Below are positions 8,590 through 15,968 of a DNA stretch of 23,468 bases, piece by piece. The position numbers were made by a program, and so were the translations under genes. Source of the stretch: an uncultured Acidobacteriota bacterium (GTDB lineage: Bacteria; Acidobacteriota; Blastocatellia; Pyrinomonadales; Pyrinomonadaceae); NCBI GenBank assembly GCA_902826385.1, contig CADEEU010000011.1, forward strand, positions 1 through 23,468, given 5' to 3'. Every line of letters starts with the position of its first letter. Within the stretch, counting starts at the first letter, position 1. The notes below the pieces were generated by a model. That model was not told where the DNA came from. It saw only the letters and a list, made by a program, of their open reading frames with translations, and searched no databases.

Positions 8590-9237
8590 ATGAACGACGC
8601 AGTGAAAAATAGACGTCTAACTAAACTCAAGAAACTGCCCCGAAAGTTTTTTCTTCGCGAGGAAACGATTTCAATAGCTCGCGATCTTTTAGGCAAGCTA
8701 ATCGTAGTGCCGGACGAAAAGGGAAGTCGCGTTTCCGGGATGATCGTTGAGGTCGAAGCTTACTTGGGCGTGACCGACCGAGCGGCACACAGCTTTGGCG
8801 GGCGGCGAACCGCACGGAACGAGATTACTTACGGCAATGGCGGACACGTTTACGTTTTCTTTATTTACGGGATGTATTTTCAGTTGAACGTCGTCACCGG
8901 CCCTGCCGAACGGCCGCATGTCGTTCTCATCCGGGCCGTAGAACCGGTCGAGGGTATCGAAAAAATGCGCGAACGCCGCGGCCCGATGAAAGACAAGAAT
9001 CTGACATCAGGCCCGGGAAAGTTATGCATCGCGTTTGCAATCGACCGCGGCCTAAATGGAGCCGATTTAACCAGCGACAAGATTTGGATCGAAGAGTATC
9101 GCTCGTTCAGAGACGATGAGATCGCAATCGGAAAACGCATCGGCATTGATTACGCTGGCGAGGATGCGGATAAACCATGGCGATTTTGGGTGAAGGGGAA
9201 TCAATTTGTCAGCAAGATGCCGGGGCCCGCGCGTTAG
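8590..9237 (+). CDS. 3-methyladenine DNA glycosylase (AAG/MPG family)
   Basis: A 215-aa base-excision repair enzyme of the alkyladenine glycosylase family, which removes 3-methyladenine and related alkylated or deaminated purines. Visible: RDLLGKLIV, IVEVEAYLG with catalytic Glu56 and the intercalating Tyr58, the AAHSFGGRRTARN loop, the run YVFFIYGMYFQLNVV, VLIRAVEPVEG and LTSGPGKLCIAF. All are family signatures in the expected order, so it should be active. The start is uncertain. ATG 8590 gives the usual length; AGGA at 8586-8589 is too close to serve it and would suit GTG 8602 better; a TTG at 8527 adds a low-complexity extension. The gene stands alone, divergent from the DsbA-like gene across about 250 nt, and converges on the P450 gene with 27 nt between. 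Confidence 0.9.
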   Translation: MNDAVKNRRLTKLKKLPRKFFLREETISIARDLLGKLIVVPDEKGSRVSGMIVEVEAYLGVTDRAAHSFGGRRTARNEITYGNGGHVYVFFIYGMYFQLNVVTGPAERPHVVLIRAVEPVEGIEKMRERRGPMKDKNLTSGPGKLCIAFAIDRGLNGADLTSDKIWIEEYRSFRDDEIAIGKRIGIDYAGEDADKPWRFWVKGNQFVSKMPGPAR

Positions 9238-9264
9238 TAACACAGACGTTCTGTTACGCCCTTG

Positions 9265-10614
9265 CTACCAGCGGGCTTCTGCAGTCATCCGCATCCCATA
9301 TTTCGGTCGCAGTGTGATCATCGGGCTGAGGCCGAATTTTTGTTCGGGGACAATGCGAAGTTTCCATCGTTGGGCGAGAATCGCAAGCAGCAAAATTGCT
9401 TCCGTCCATGCAAAGCTTTCACCGATGCAGCGTCGGACGCCGCCGCCGAACGGAAAGTAGATGAACTTTTGGCCTGCTTCTTTTACACTTTGCTTTTCCC
9501 AACGTTCGGGCTGGAATGCTTCCGGATTCTCCCAGAAGCGCGGATCGTGGTGGATTACGTACTGGCTCATCAATATCAGCGAGCGTTTCGGTATATGGTA
9601 ACCGTTAAGCTCGTGATCTTCCGTCCCGATTCTTCCCACAGTCCAGGCGGGCGGAAAGAGCCGCATCGATTCGGCCACGACGTGCTCGGTATATCGCAGA
9701 TTTTGCAGATCGTCGATCGACGGTAGTCGCCCTTGCAAAACATCGTCGATTTCAGCGTGCAGTTTCGCCTCAGCTTCCCGGTTTTGCGAAAGCAGGTACC
9801 ACGTCCACGTCAGAGCGTTCGCGGTTGTTTCGTGACCGGCGAGGAAAAGCGTCAACACCTCGTCACGTATCTGCTCGTCATTCATGACGGTGCCGTCGTC
9901 CTCGTCCTGAGCGATGAGCAGCATCGAAAGCAGATCGCCTTTGTCTGTTCCCGAGCGCCGATGCTGATCGATGATCTGATAGATCAGCGCGTTCATTGTG
10001 TTGCGGGCGGCGTTGAAGCGACGCGATTGCGGCAGCGGCAGTTTCTGCAGCCATTCGGAAAAGGGAAGCAGCAAAAAATTGAACAAGCTTGTGAACGTAG
10101 TCATCGAACGGCCGACATCGTCCGCATCGTCCTCGACGTTGGCTGAAAAAAGCGTCTGGCCGACTATCCGCAGCGTCAACTGCATCATCTCGCGATCGAT
10201 GTCGAGCGTTGCGCCGTCCGTCCACGAGTCAGCAGTTTTGGAAGCGTATTCGACCATCGATCGCGCGTACCCGGCGATGCGTTTGTGATGAAACGCCGGC
10301 TGGATCATCCGCCGCTGGCGAAGGTGAAAATCGCCCTCACTTGTCAGCAGGCCTTGCCCTAGAAGCGATTTTGCCCGCTGCAGGGCCCGGCCCTTGATGA
10401 ATTTGTGATTGTTTACGACAAGAATGTCACGAATCAGCTCGGGATGTGCGGCCAGATACGCGGGCTGCGGACCAAGGCGAAAATAAGAAAGATCGCCGAG
10501 CGCGGCCTGCCGCGTTAAAAATGCGGTCGGGTCTTTTCGAAAAGACCGAAAATGGCCGCCGATAAAATCGGATTTCTGCGACGGCGGCAGTTCGTTTGCG
10601 GCCCGTGTTTTCAT
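9265..10614 (-). CDS. Cytochrome P450
   Basis: A 449-aa soluble P450 with all core elements: oxygen-activating I-helix AGHETT (259-264), the E-S-M-R of the K helix (315-318), PERW (369-372) and the heme loop FPFGGGVRRCIG with Cys396 as thiolate ligand. No N-terminal membrane anchor and no fused reductase are seen, so separate ferredoxin/reductase partners are needed. Motif spacing resembles the CYP4/CYP102-like group of fatty-acid-type hydroxylases, but the substrate cannot be read from the sequence. I use ATG 10614 rather than the upstream TTG 10635. No clear ribosome binding site precedes it. The neighbours (DNA glycosylase, aminotransferase) do not suggest a biosynthetic cluster. Confidence 0.93.
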   Translation of the reverse strand: MKTRAANELPPSQKSDFIGGHFRSFRKDPTAFLTRQAALGDLSYFRLGPQPAYLAAHPELIRDILVVNNHKFIKGRALQRAKSLLGQGLLTSEGDFHLRQRRMIQPAFHHKRIAGYARSMVEYASKTADSWTDGATLDIDREMMQLTLRIVGQTLFSANVEDDADDVGRSMTTFTSLFNFLLLPFSEWLQKLPLPQSRRFNAARNTMNALIYQIIDQHRRSGTDKGDLLSMLLIAQDEDDGTVMNDEQIRDEVLTLFLAGHETTANALTWTWYLLSQNREAEAKLHAEIDDVLQGRLPSIDDLQNLRYTEHVVAESMRLFPPAWTVGRIGTEDHELNGYHIPKRSLILMSQYVIHHDPRFWENPEAFQPERWEKQSVKEAGQKFIYFPFGGGVRRCIGESFAWTEAILLLAILAQRWKLRIVPEQKFGLSPMITLRPKYGMRMTAEARW

Positions 10615-10694
10615 GATTAATGACAAGTCTATCAAATAACGAAACGACTTTCGCCGTTCAGGTTGGTGCGTGGAGTCTTGCGGGGCGCATACTC

Positions 10695-10725
10695 TTGCCT
10701 GACGAGTGGTCTCGAATGCTATACC
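10695..10725 (+). promoter_or_regulatory. Possible sigma70 promoter for the aminotransferase gene
   Basis: TTGCCT (10695-10700) and an extended -10 TGCTATACC (TG at 10717, TATACC at 10720-10725) are separated by 19 nt. The spacing is long, but the TGn extension could compensate. Transcription would start about 33 nt before the ATG at 10765. Confidence 0.3.
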
Positions 10726-10764
10726 GTTAGAATTTTCATCCGAAAACTGCTATTTTTATTGTTT

Positions 10765-11925
10765 ATGACTGAACCGAAACCTAAGAAAATCAAACCCGAT
10801 ATTCGGGCGATTACGCGTCTTGTTCCGCCCAGCGGAAACCTTGTTCAGGGGCAATCTGAGCTGCCGATAGACCCGCAGTTGGCGAAGGAAGCGGCGGCGA
10901 TCATTGCGGCCAGCCAGAACCATTATGGCGGAAGCGAAGGCGACAACAATCTGCGTAAAGCGGTGGCGGAGAAAATTGCGGCCTACAACGGTATCTCGCT
11001 GGACGTCGATGCAAAGCCGCTGGAGCTGATGGTCACGAACGGCGGGACCGGAGCGTTGATCGGCTTGACGCAGGCGTATCTTCGCGGCAAATCGGCGTTG
11101 GTCTTTGAACCTTACTATCCTTACCACCGTAGAATTCTGGAAGAGTTTGGCGGAAAAACCGAGGCGTTCGATCTTGATCCCGAGCTGAAGTTTGAAAAGG
11201 ACGCGCTACTTGCCCGCTGCAAGGAGCTTAAAGACAGGGCAGAGTTTCCGTTGAAAGCAATTATCGTCTGTTCACCGGCGAATCCGACCGGTAAGGTGAT
11301 GTCACAGGCCGAATTGGAAGACATCGCCGACGTGGCGAAGGAACTCGATTTACTCGTAATCTCGGACGAGGTTTATGAGCATTACGTTACGGGTGAGAAT
11401 CCACACACTCCGATCGCCACGCTGTCGGATATGCACGAGCGGACTATTACCGTAAATTCGTTCTCAAAATCGTGGAACATCTCCGGGTGGAGGCTCGGCT
11501 ACGCTTACGGCAAGGGCGAGTTGATCGCACCGATAAACAACGCCGCGAATGTGATCTATGTTTGCCCCGCGACGCCGCTGCAGGCCGCGTTGTCCAAAGT
11601 CCTAATGGCCGACAGCGATTATTATTCGAAACTGCGTGATAAATTCGACGGCAAACGTCATTCGTTTTCCGCAGGCCTCCGCGAGCTCGGTTTTGACATC
11701 TATGCTTCGGGCTCGGCGTTCTATATCTGGGCGCGAATCCCGGCCGACTATACCGATGCGATCTCGTTCAACGAAATGCTGATGGAAAAAGCCGGAGTGG
11801 GAATGACGCCCGGAGCCGCGTTCGCCGACACTGACTCATGGGACCCGTATGTTCGAATCTGCATCGCGAGGGAAGATTCGGTTTTGGAAGGGGCGATGGA
11901 AAAACTGAAAAGCGTTCTCGGTTAG
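10765..11925 (+). CDS. PLP-dependent class I/II aminotransferase
   Basis: A 386-aa fold-type I aminotransferase of the aspartate-aminotransferase superfamily. Features in order: the NHYGG substrate-loop region (52-56), the TNGGTGALIGL cofactor phosphate loop (91-101), the VCSPANPTG motif (168-176, Asn173), SDEVYEHY (200-207, Asp201 and Tyr204 contacting PLP), and SFSKSWNISGWRLGY (232-246) with Lys235 as the Schiff-base lysine and Arg243 for PLP phosphate. PYVRICIAR near the end carries the carboxylate-binding Arg. It transfers amino groups between an amino acid and a 2-oxo acid; the exact donor is not determinable. ATG 10765 is the natural start (an upstream GTG at 10663 adds a non-homologous tail). 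It is followed 43 nt later by the DUF5678-like gene. Confidence 0.9.
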   Translation: MTEPKPKKIKPDIRAITRLVPPSGNLVQGQSELPIDPQLAKEAAAIIAASQNHYGGSEGDNNLRKAVAEKIAAYNGISLDVDAKPLELMVTNGGTGALIGLTQAYLRGKSALVFEPYYPYHRRILEEFGGKTEAFDLDPELKFEKDALLARCKELKDRAEFPLKAIIVCSPANPTGKVMSQAELEDIADVAKELDLLVISDEVYEHYVTGENPHTPIATLSDMHERTITVNSFSKSWNISGWRLGYAYGKGELIAPINNAANVIYVCPATPLQAALSKVLMADSDYYSKLRDKFDGKRHSFSAGLRELGFDIYASGSAFYIWARIPADYTDAISFNEMLMEKAGVGMTPGAAFADTDSWDPYVRICIAREDSVLEGAMEKLKSVLG

Positions 11926-11968
11926 GGAATGATGATAAAATAGAGGATAGAGGTGAGGCAAAAAAAGT

Positions 11969-12316
11969 ATGATTCAAACCGCCGAGCAAATCATTGAATC
12001 GATTCGCGCATTGCCCGAGCCGGAGCGAAGTAAATTGTTGAGTCTTGCGGAGGCGGAAGCAAAACGTACTATCAGACCGAACGGCAAAACGGAAGGGCAA
12101 ATCAACAAAAGCAGCGAACGTTTTCGACAAACTCAGCAATGGATAGACGAGCACAAGGATGAGTACGACGGGCAGTTTGTCGTACTCCATGGAGATCGCC
12201 TTGTGGCAAGCGGATCGGACTCCAAAGCGGTCTATGAAGAAGCTCTTGCTCAAGGTTATAAGTCGCCTTTTCTCAAGCGAATTAAGGCGAAAACTTTACC
12301 ATTCGGGGGCTGGTAA
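11969..12316 (+). CDS. Small DUF5678-like protein
   Basis: A 115-aa protein. The N-terminal third is helical and charged (MIQTAEQIIESIRALPEPER, then KLLSLAEAEAKR), in the style of small antitoxin/adaptor proteins. A linker leads to a C-terminal domain at about 60-102: WIDEHKDEYDGQFVVLHGDR, then LVASGSDSKAVYEEALAQGY and PFLKRI. That W...H..EY.G..V.L.G..L...G.....V...A...G pattern is what I know as DUF5678. Function is unknown. Its TAA is followed immediately by the ATG of the retropepsin-like gene, so the two form one translationally coupled unit. GTGAGG ends 10 nt before its ATG and is a fair ribosome binding site. Confidence 0.75.
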   Translation: MIQTAEQIIESIRALPEPERSKLLSLAEAEAKRTIRPNGKTEGQINKSSERFRQTQQWIDEHKDEYDGQFVVLHGDRLVASGSDSKAVYEEALAQGYKSPFLKRIKAKTLPFGGW

Positions 12317-12723
12317 ATGACCGAGATTATCGAATTCGAATCCTCTCACGAATATAGTCTTGACAAGCCCGGTATTTCGATCAATGTGACCCTATCGCGC
12401 GCTGAGCGCTCGGTCGAACTGGAAGCGAACATCAACACCGGTTCAACCTATTGCATATTTGAGCGCCATTTTGCGACCGACTCGATCTTGAAGTCGAGAC
12501 CGGTTTCAAGGTTGTAATCGGCACCGCGACAGGAACGTTTAATGCTTTCGGCCATGAAGTTACGATGACTTTCCTTGGATTTGAAGCCATCTCTACGATC
12601 TATTTTGCGGAGAGCGAATATTTCGACCGCAACGTATTGGGCCGCATCGGCTTTCTGGATCGGCTAAAATCAGGCTTGATCGAACCTGAAGCCAAGTTAT
12701 TTTTGAGTCGCTACCAACGATAA
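12317..12723 (+). pseudogene. Retropepsin-like aspartic protease gene, frameshifted and with the catalytic Asp changed
   Basis: The first frame (12317-12517) begins MTEIIEFESSHEYSL and carries VELEANINTGSTYCIFERHF, the position of the D-[ST]-G flap-dyad motif of retropepsins, but with Asn instead of Asp (AAC at about 12430). It then runs into a premature TAA. The continuation is in another frame from about 12463-12483 to TAA 12721: LDLEVETGFKVVIGTATGTF, NAFGHEVTMTF, YFAESEYFDRNVLGRIGFLD and AKLFLSRYQR, all typical of the C-terminal half. One base lost near GCGACCGACTCGATC would restore a product of about 135 aa. Read as drawn, it is inactive: it shows both a lesion in the active site and a frameshift. 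A sequencing error could explain only the frameshift. Confidence 0.75.
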
Positions 12724-12734
12724 GCTGTAAAAAT

Positions 12735-14807
12735 ATGACCATCGCTAAAAGAATATCCGCACTTTCTTTGTCATTTTGTTTTTTACTGAACATTCCTTTG
12801 GTATTTGCCGACGACGGCATGTGGACGTTTGACAATCCGCCGCTGAAGCAGTGGAAGGAGCGTTATAACTTCGAACCGTCGAAGGAATGGATGGACCGGC
12901 TGCGGTTGGCGTCGGTAAAATTTCCCGGTGCGTCCGGCGTTTTTGTGTCGCCGAACGGGTTGATCGCGACCAACCATCACGTGGCGTCCGGCTTTATCGA
13001 GCGGCTTTCGACCAAAGAACGCGATCTGCTTAAGAACGGTTTCTACGCCAAGACGCAGGCCGAAGAGTTGAAGGTGCCGGACGGAAATGTTTCGATCCTG
13101 GAATCTTACGATAACGTCACTGAACGCGTGCACAACGCGGCGAAGTCGGGCACGAGCGATGCCGATTCCGCGACGAACCGGACGGCCGAAATAGCGGCAA
13201 TCGAAAAGGACTGTCCGTCGGCCTTGAGGTGCGAGGTCGTTTCGCTTTACAGCGGCGGCGAATATTGGCTTTATCGGTTCAAACGCTACACCGATGTGCG
13301 TCTTGTGATGGCTCCCGAAGAGCAGGCGGCTTTCTTTGGCGGTGATTTCGACAACTTTGTCTATCCGCGGCACGATCTAGATTTTACTTTCGTGCGTGTT
13401 TACGAAAACGACAGGCCGGCGTCGACACCGAATTTTCTTAAGTGGTCAGCGACGGGTGCTCCGGATGGCGAATTCGTCGTCGTTTCGGGCTATCCGGGAT
13501 CGACTGCGCGATTGCTTACCGTCTCACAACTCACGTACCAGCGCGATGTCGGCAATCCGCTGCAGGAAAAGGTTTGGAAGACTCGTCGAAAGGCGTTGGA
13601 AGATTATTCGAAACGCAATGCCGAAGCGATGAGGCAAGCCAATCCCGGAATGCGTTCATTGGCAAACTCGCTTAAGCGTCTTGAAGGCCAGCAGAACGGT
13701 TTGCTGAATCCCCGTAATTTCGCTCGTAAGGAAGCAGAAGAAAAAGATCTTCGCGACAAGCTTGCGGCAAAACCCGACCTCGACAAATTGTACGCTCCGG
13801 CCTGGGAAGCGATTGCCAAGGCCTATGCCGATGTTCCCGCAAGGGCAAACCAGCTTGCGTTTTCTAGCCTTGGCTCCTCGCGGCTTGCGACTATCGCCCA
13901 ACAGATCGTCACGTATCAGATCGAAGCAGCAAAACCGAACGCCCAGCGTTATCCGGAGTTTCGCGACGCTCGGCTTGAGGCGTTCAAGACTTCGTTGCTC
14001 TCGCCCGCCCCGATCTATCCCGAGATGGAAGAAGCGGCCCTGACCGCGTGGATGATAGAAGCGCGCAACGTCCTCGGCGCCGACGATCCTTTTATCAAGG
14101 CTGCTTTGGGTGATGCCGAGCCGGCGGAAGTTGTTGGCCGCGCGGTGCGCGAAACGAAGTTGATAGATCCGGCTGCCCGCAAGGCCATGCTCGAAGGCGG
14201 TGTGGCCGCGGTCAATGCATCGACCGATCCGATGGTCACGCTTGCCCGTCGCGTCGAACCGGTAATCCGAGCATTGCGCGAGTGGAATGAAAAGAACGTC
14301 ACTAATGTCGAAACCGCCAACGGCACTAAGATCGCTCAAGCGCGATTTGCGGTGTATGGCAAGAACATGCCGCCTGACGCCAACTCGCATCTGCGCATTT
14401 GCTACGGTGTGGTCAAAGGTTATGACGAAGACACGACGCTTGTGCCTTACAAGACGACCTACTTTGGCCTTTACGACCGCAATCTGAGTTTTAACGACAA
14501 GTCGCCGTTCGACCTGCCCCAACGTTTTAAGGACCGCCGCGACAAGGTCGATCTGTCAACGCCGCTGAATTTTGTTTACACCGCCGACACCATCGGAGGC
14601 AACAGCGGCTCGCCGGTCGTCAATCGTAAAGGCGAGGTCGTCGGGCTGAACTTCGACAGCAATAACCAGAAACTCTCTAACCGCTATTGGTACATCGAAG
14701 AAGCCGAAGGCTCACGCGCCGTCGGCGTACATAGCGCCGGCATCATCGAAGCCTTGCGAAAGATCTATGATGCTCCGGAACTTGTGAGCGAGCTGATTGG
14801 AAAGTAA
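12735..14807 (+). CDS. Secreted S46-family dipeptidyl peptidase (DPP7/DPP11-like)
   Basis: A 690-aa protein with a signal peptide (about 1-25, ending LVFADDGMW) and the S46 exopeptidase layout: a chymotrypsin-like double barrel interrupted by a helical domain (about 275-540). Catalytic triad: the TNHH motif (His81 or His82), Asp216 in PRHDLDFTF, and Ser624 in GGNSGSPV. It removes dipeptides from the N terminus of peptides in the periplasm. In P. gingivalis enzymes the residue 18 after the catalytic Ser decides S1 preference: Arg673 in DPP11 (acidic) and Gly673 in DPP7 (hydrophobic). Here that position is Ser642 (NFDSNNQ), so specificity is open. The ATG lies 11 nt after the broken retropepsin-like gene. 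Length is near the usual 700-720. Confidence 0.92.
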   Translation: MTIAKRISALSLSFCFLLNIPLVFADDGMWTFDNPPLKQWKERYNFEPSKEWMDRLRLASVKFPGASGVFVSPNGLIATNHHVASGFIERLSTKERDLLKNGFYAKTQAEELKVPDGNVSILESYDNVTERVHNAAKSGTSDADSATNRTAEIAAIEKDCPSALRCEVVSLYSGGEYWLYRFKRYTDVRLVMAPEEQAAFFGGDFDNFVYPRHDLDFTFVRVYENDRPASTPNFLKWSATGAPDGEFVVVSGYPGSTARLLTVSQLTYQRDVGNPLQEKVWKTRRKALEDYSKRNAEAMRQANPGMRSLANSLKRLEGQQNGLLNPRNFARKEAEEKDLRDKLAAKPDLDKLYAPAWEAIAKAYADVPARANQLAFSSLGSSRLATIAQQIVTYQIEAAKPNAQRYPEFRDARLEAFKTSLLSPAPIYPEMEEAALTAWMIEARNVLGADDPFIKAALGDAEPAEVVGRAVRETKLIDPAARKAMLEGGVAAVNASTDPMVTLARRVEPVIRALREWNEKNVTNVETANGTKIAQARFAVYGKNMPPDANSHLRICYGVVKGYDEDTTLVPYKTTYFGLYDRNLSFNDKSPFDLPQRFKDRRDKVDLSTPLNFVYTADTIGGNSGSPVVNRKGEVVGLNFDSNNQKLSNRYWYIEEAEGSRAVGVHSAGIIEALRKIYDAPELVSELIGK

Positions 14808-14832
14808 CCGGTTCAATCCTGAGAGGTTATTA

Positions 14833-15894
14833 TTATTGCGGAATGTCGAAACACGTTTTGGCTATGGTCACGAATTTTTCGCTATTCTTATGGCCATAGT
14901 CTTCTCCGTTCCAAAGCACCAGCGAGTTTGTCACAAGTTCGAATTGGTTTCCGGTCATGTCCGGATAGGCAGCCTTCCAGCCGGAACAGCTTTGCTTTCT
15001 AACGATCGCGCGGATCGCAGATCGAAGTGCGGGGATAAATAGCGACGGGTTAAGTGCCTCGTTCAGATGGTCTGAGATGAAGGGCAAAAGGAGAGTGCTT
15101 CTCCATGCGCGAGTTCGGTTTATTTTCCACACGCCGTCGGTTAGAACTGTTGACGCGGGCCGCACTTGGCCGCCGATCGTAAGGGGTCTTGTCAGGCCTT
15201 GATAGAATTGCATTCCGGCGTAATTGGCAGCTAGATCGGCATTTGAAAATACTCCGCTTACGAAGGTTCCATAATAAGTGAACTCGGACACTCTGCCCCA
15301 TTCGACTGCCTTCTTTGTTGCCTCGGATTTGGTCTTGCCTTTTGCCGCGGCTCGTGAATAGATGCGGTGATAGGTGTAACCTTGCTGGAAAAAGTGAGCG
15401 ATCTTATCCGTTCCGAAGCTGTGGCCGTACATTTTTACGGTCGGGCTGATAGTAAAATAGTTGGTGGGCAGATAGATGAATATCGAGCTGCCAAAACTGG
15501 TTTTATAACGGGCCGGCTGTCCGCGAAAGTTATGCGAATCCATCCACGTGCCGGCTTTTGTAGATGCAACAATGCCGGAGCCGAGCAACTTGTAAAGTTC
15601 GCGGGCGACTGCTTCGTCGGAACGAAGATAGGCGAGTTTCTTCTTCTGGGACTGCGGCGTGCCGCACTTACTTTGACTTAGATCGTTCTGGCATTTTTGG
15701 AGCCGAATGATCTCGGCGTTGAGCTTGTCGATTGCCTTGACCAGATTCTCTTCCGTGTATTCCGCAACCTCATCTCCGATATCGGCTAGAGGTGTCGGTG
15801 GAAGGTTGTACTGATCGGTCTCAAACGAAAACACAGCGGCCGTTTGCGTCAAAAGGGCGAACAGCAAAAATGCAGGTAACGAGATCGGCCTCAT
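14833..15894 (-). CDS. Secreted protein of unknown function
   Basis: I do not recognise the family. The 353-aa protein starts with a clear signal peptide (RPISLPAFLLFALLTQTAAV). A possible coiled coil at about 44-66 (EYTEENLVKAIDKLNAEII) is followed by a pair of Cys (CQNDLSQSKC), then a basic patch. The centre carries the striking YGHSFGTDKIAHFFQQGYTY with Asp, His and Gln on one helix, reminiscent of the DK..HF core of small YfiM/DUF2279-type lipoproteins, but the rest does not match what I know of them. Later there are aromatic-rich and Cys-containing stretches (KQSCSGWKAAYPDMTGNQFE) and a Cys near the C terminus. It is divergent from mpl over 74 nt and convergent with the S46 gene. Confidence 0.75.
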   Translation of the reverse strand: MRPISLPAFLLFALLTQTAAVFSFETDQYNLPPTPLADIGDEVAEYTEENLVKAIDKLNAEIIRLQKCQNDLSQSKCGTPQSQKKKLAYLRSDEAVARELYKLLGSGIVASTKAGTWMDSHNFRGQPARYKTSFGSSIFIYLPTNYFTISPTVKMYGHSFGTDKIAHFFQQGYTYHRIYSRAAAKGKTKSEATKKAVEWGRVSEFTYYGTFVSGVFSNADLAANYAGMQFYQGLTRPLTIGGQVRPASTVLTDGVWKINRTRAWRSTLLLPFISDHLNEALNPSLFIPALRSAIRAIVRKQSCSGWKAAYPDMTGNQFELVTNSLVLWNGEDYGHKNSEKFVTIAKTCFDIPQ

Positions 15895-15968
15895 AATTTC
15901 GATATGACGAGATACGCCTGGCGTCTGCGACCAGTATATCGCGCATCGAGTGTTATTATTTCTAGATT

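Noticed and set aside
9237..9257. Hairpin GTAACA...TGTTAC between the glycosylase and P450 genes as terminator
   Set aside because: Short stem with mismatches and no T-run on either strand.
9265..11925. Natural-product cluster around the P450 and aminotransferase
   Set aside because: The two genes are divergent, and no synthase, ligase, carrier or transporter is next to them.
12463..12483. Programmed frameshift in the retropepsin-like gene
   Set aside because: No slippery heptamer of the X-XXY-YYZ type and no clear downstream stem; the catalytic Asp is also changed, so decay or an error is simpler.
13656..14522. 288-codon open frame on the minus strand opposite the S46 gene
   Set aside because: Basic, domain-free translation antisense to a well-supported peptidase gene.
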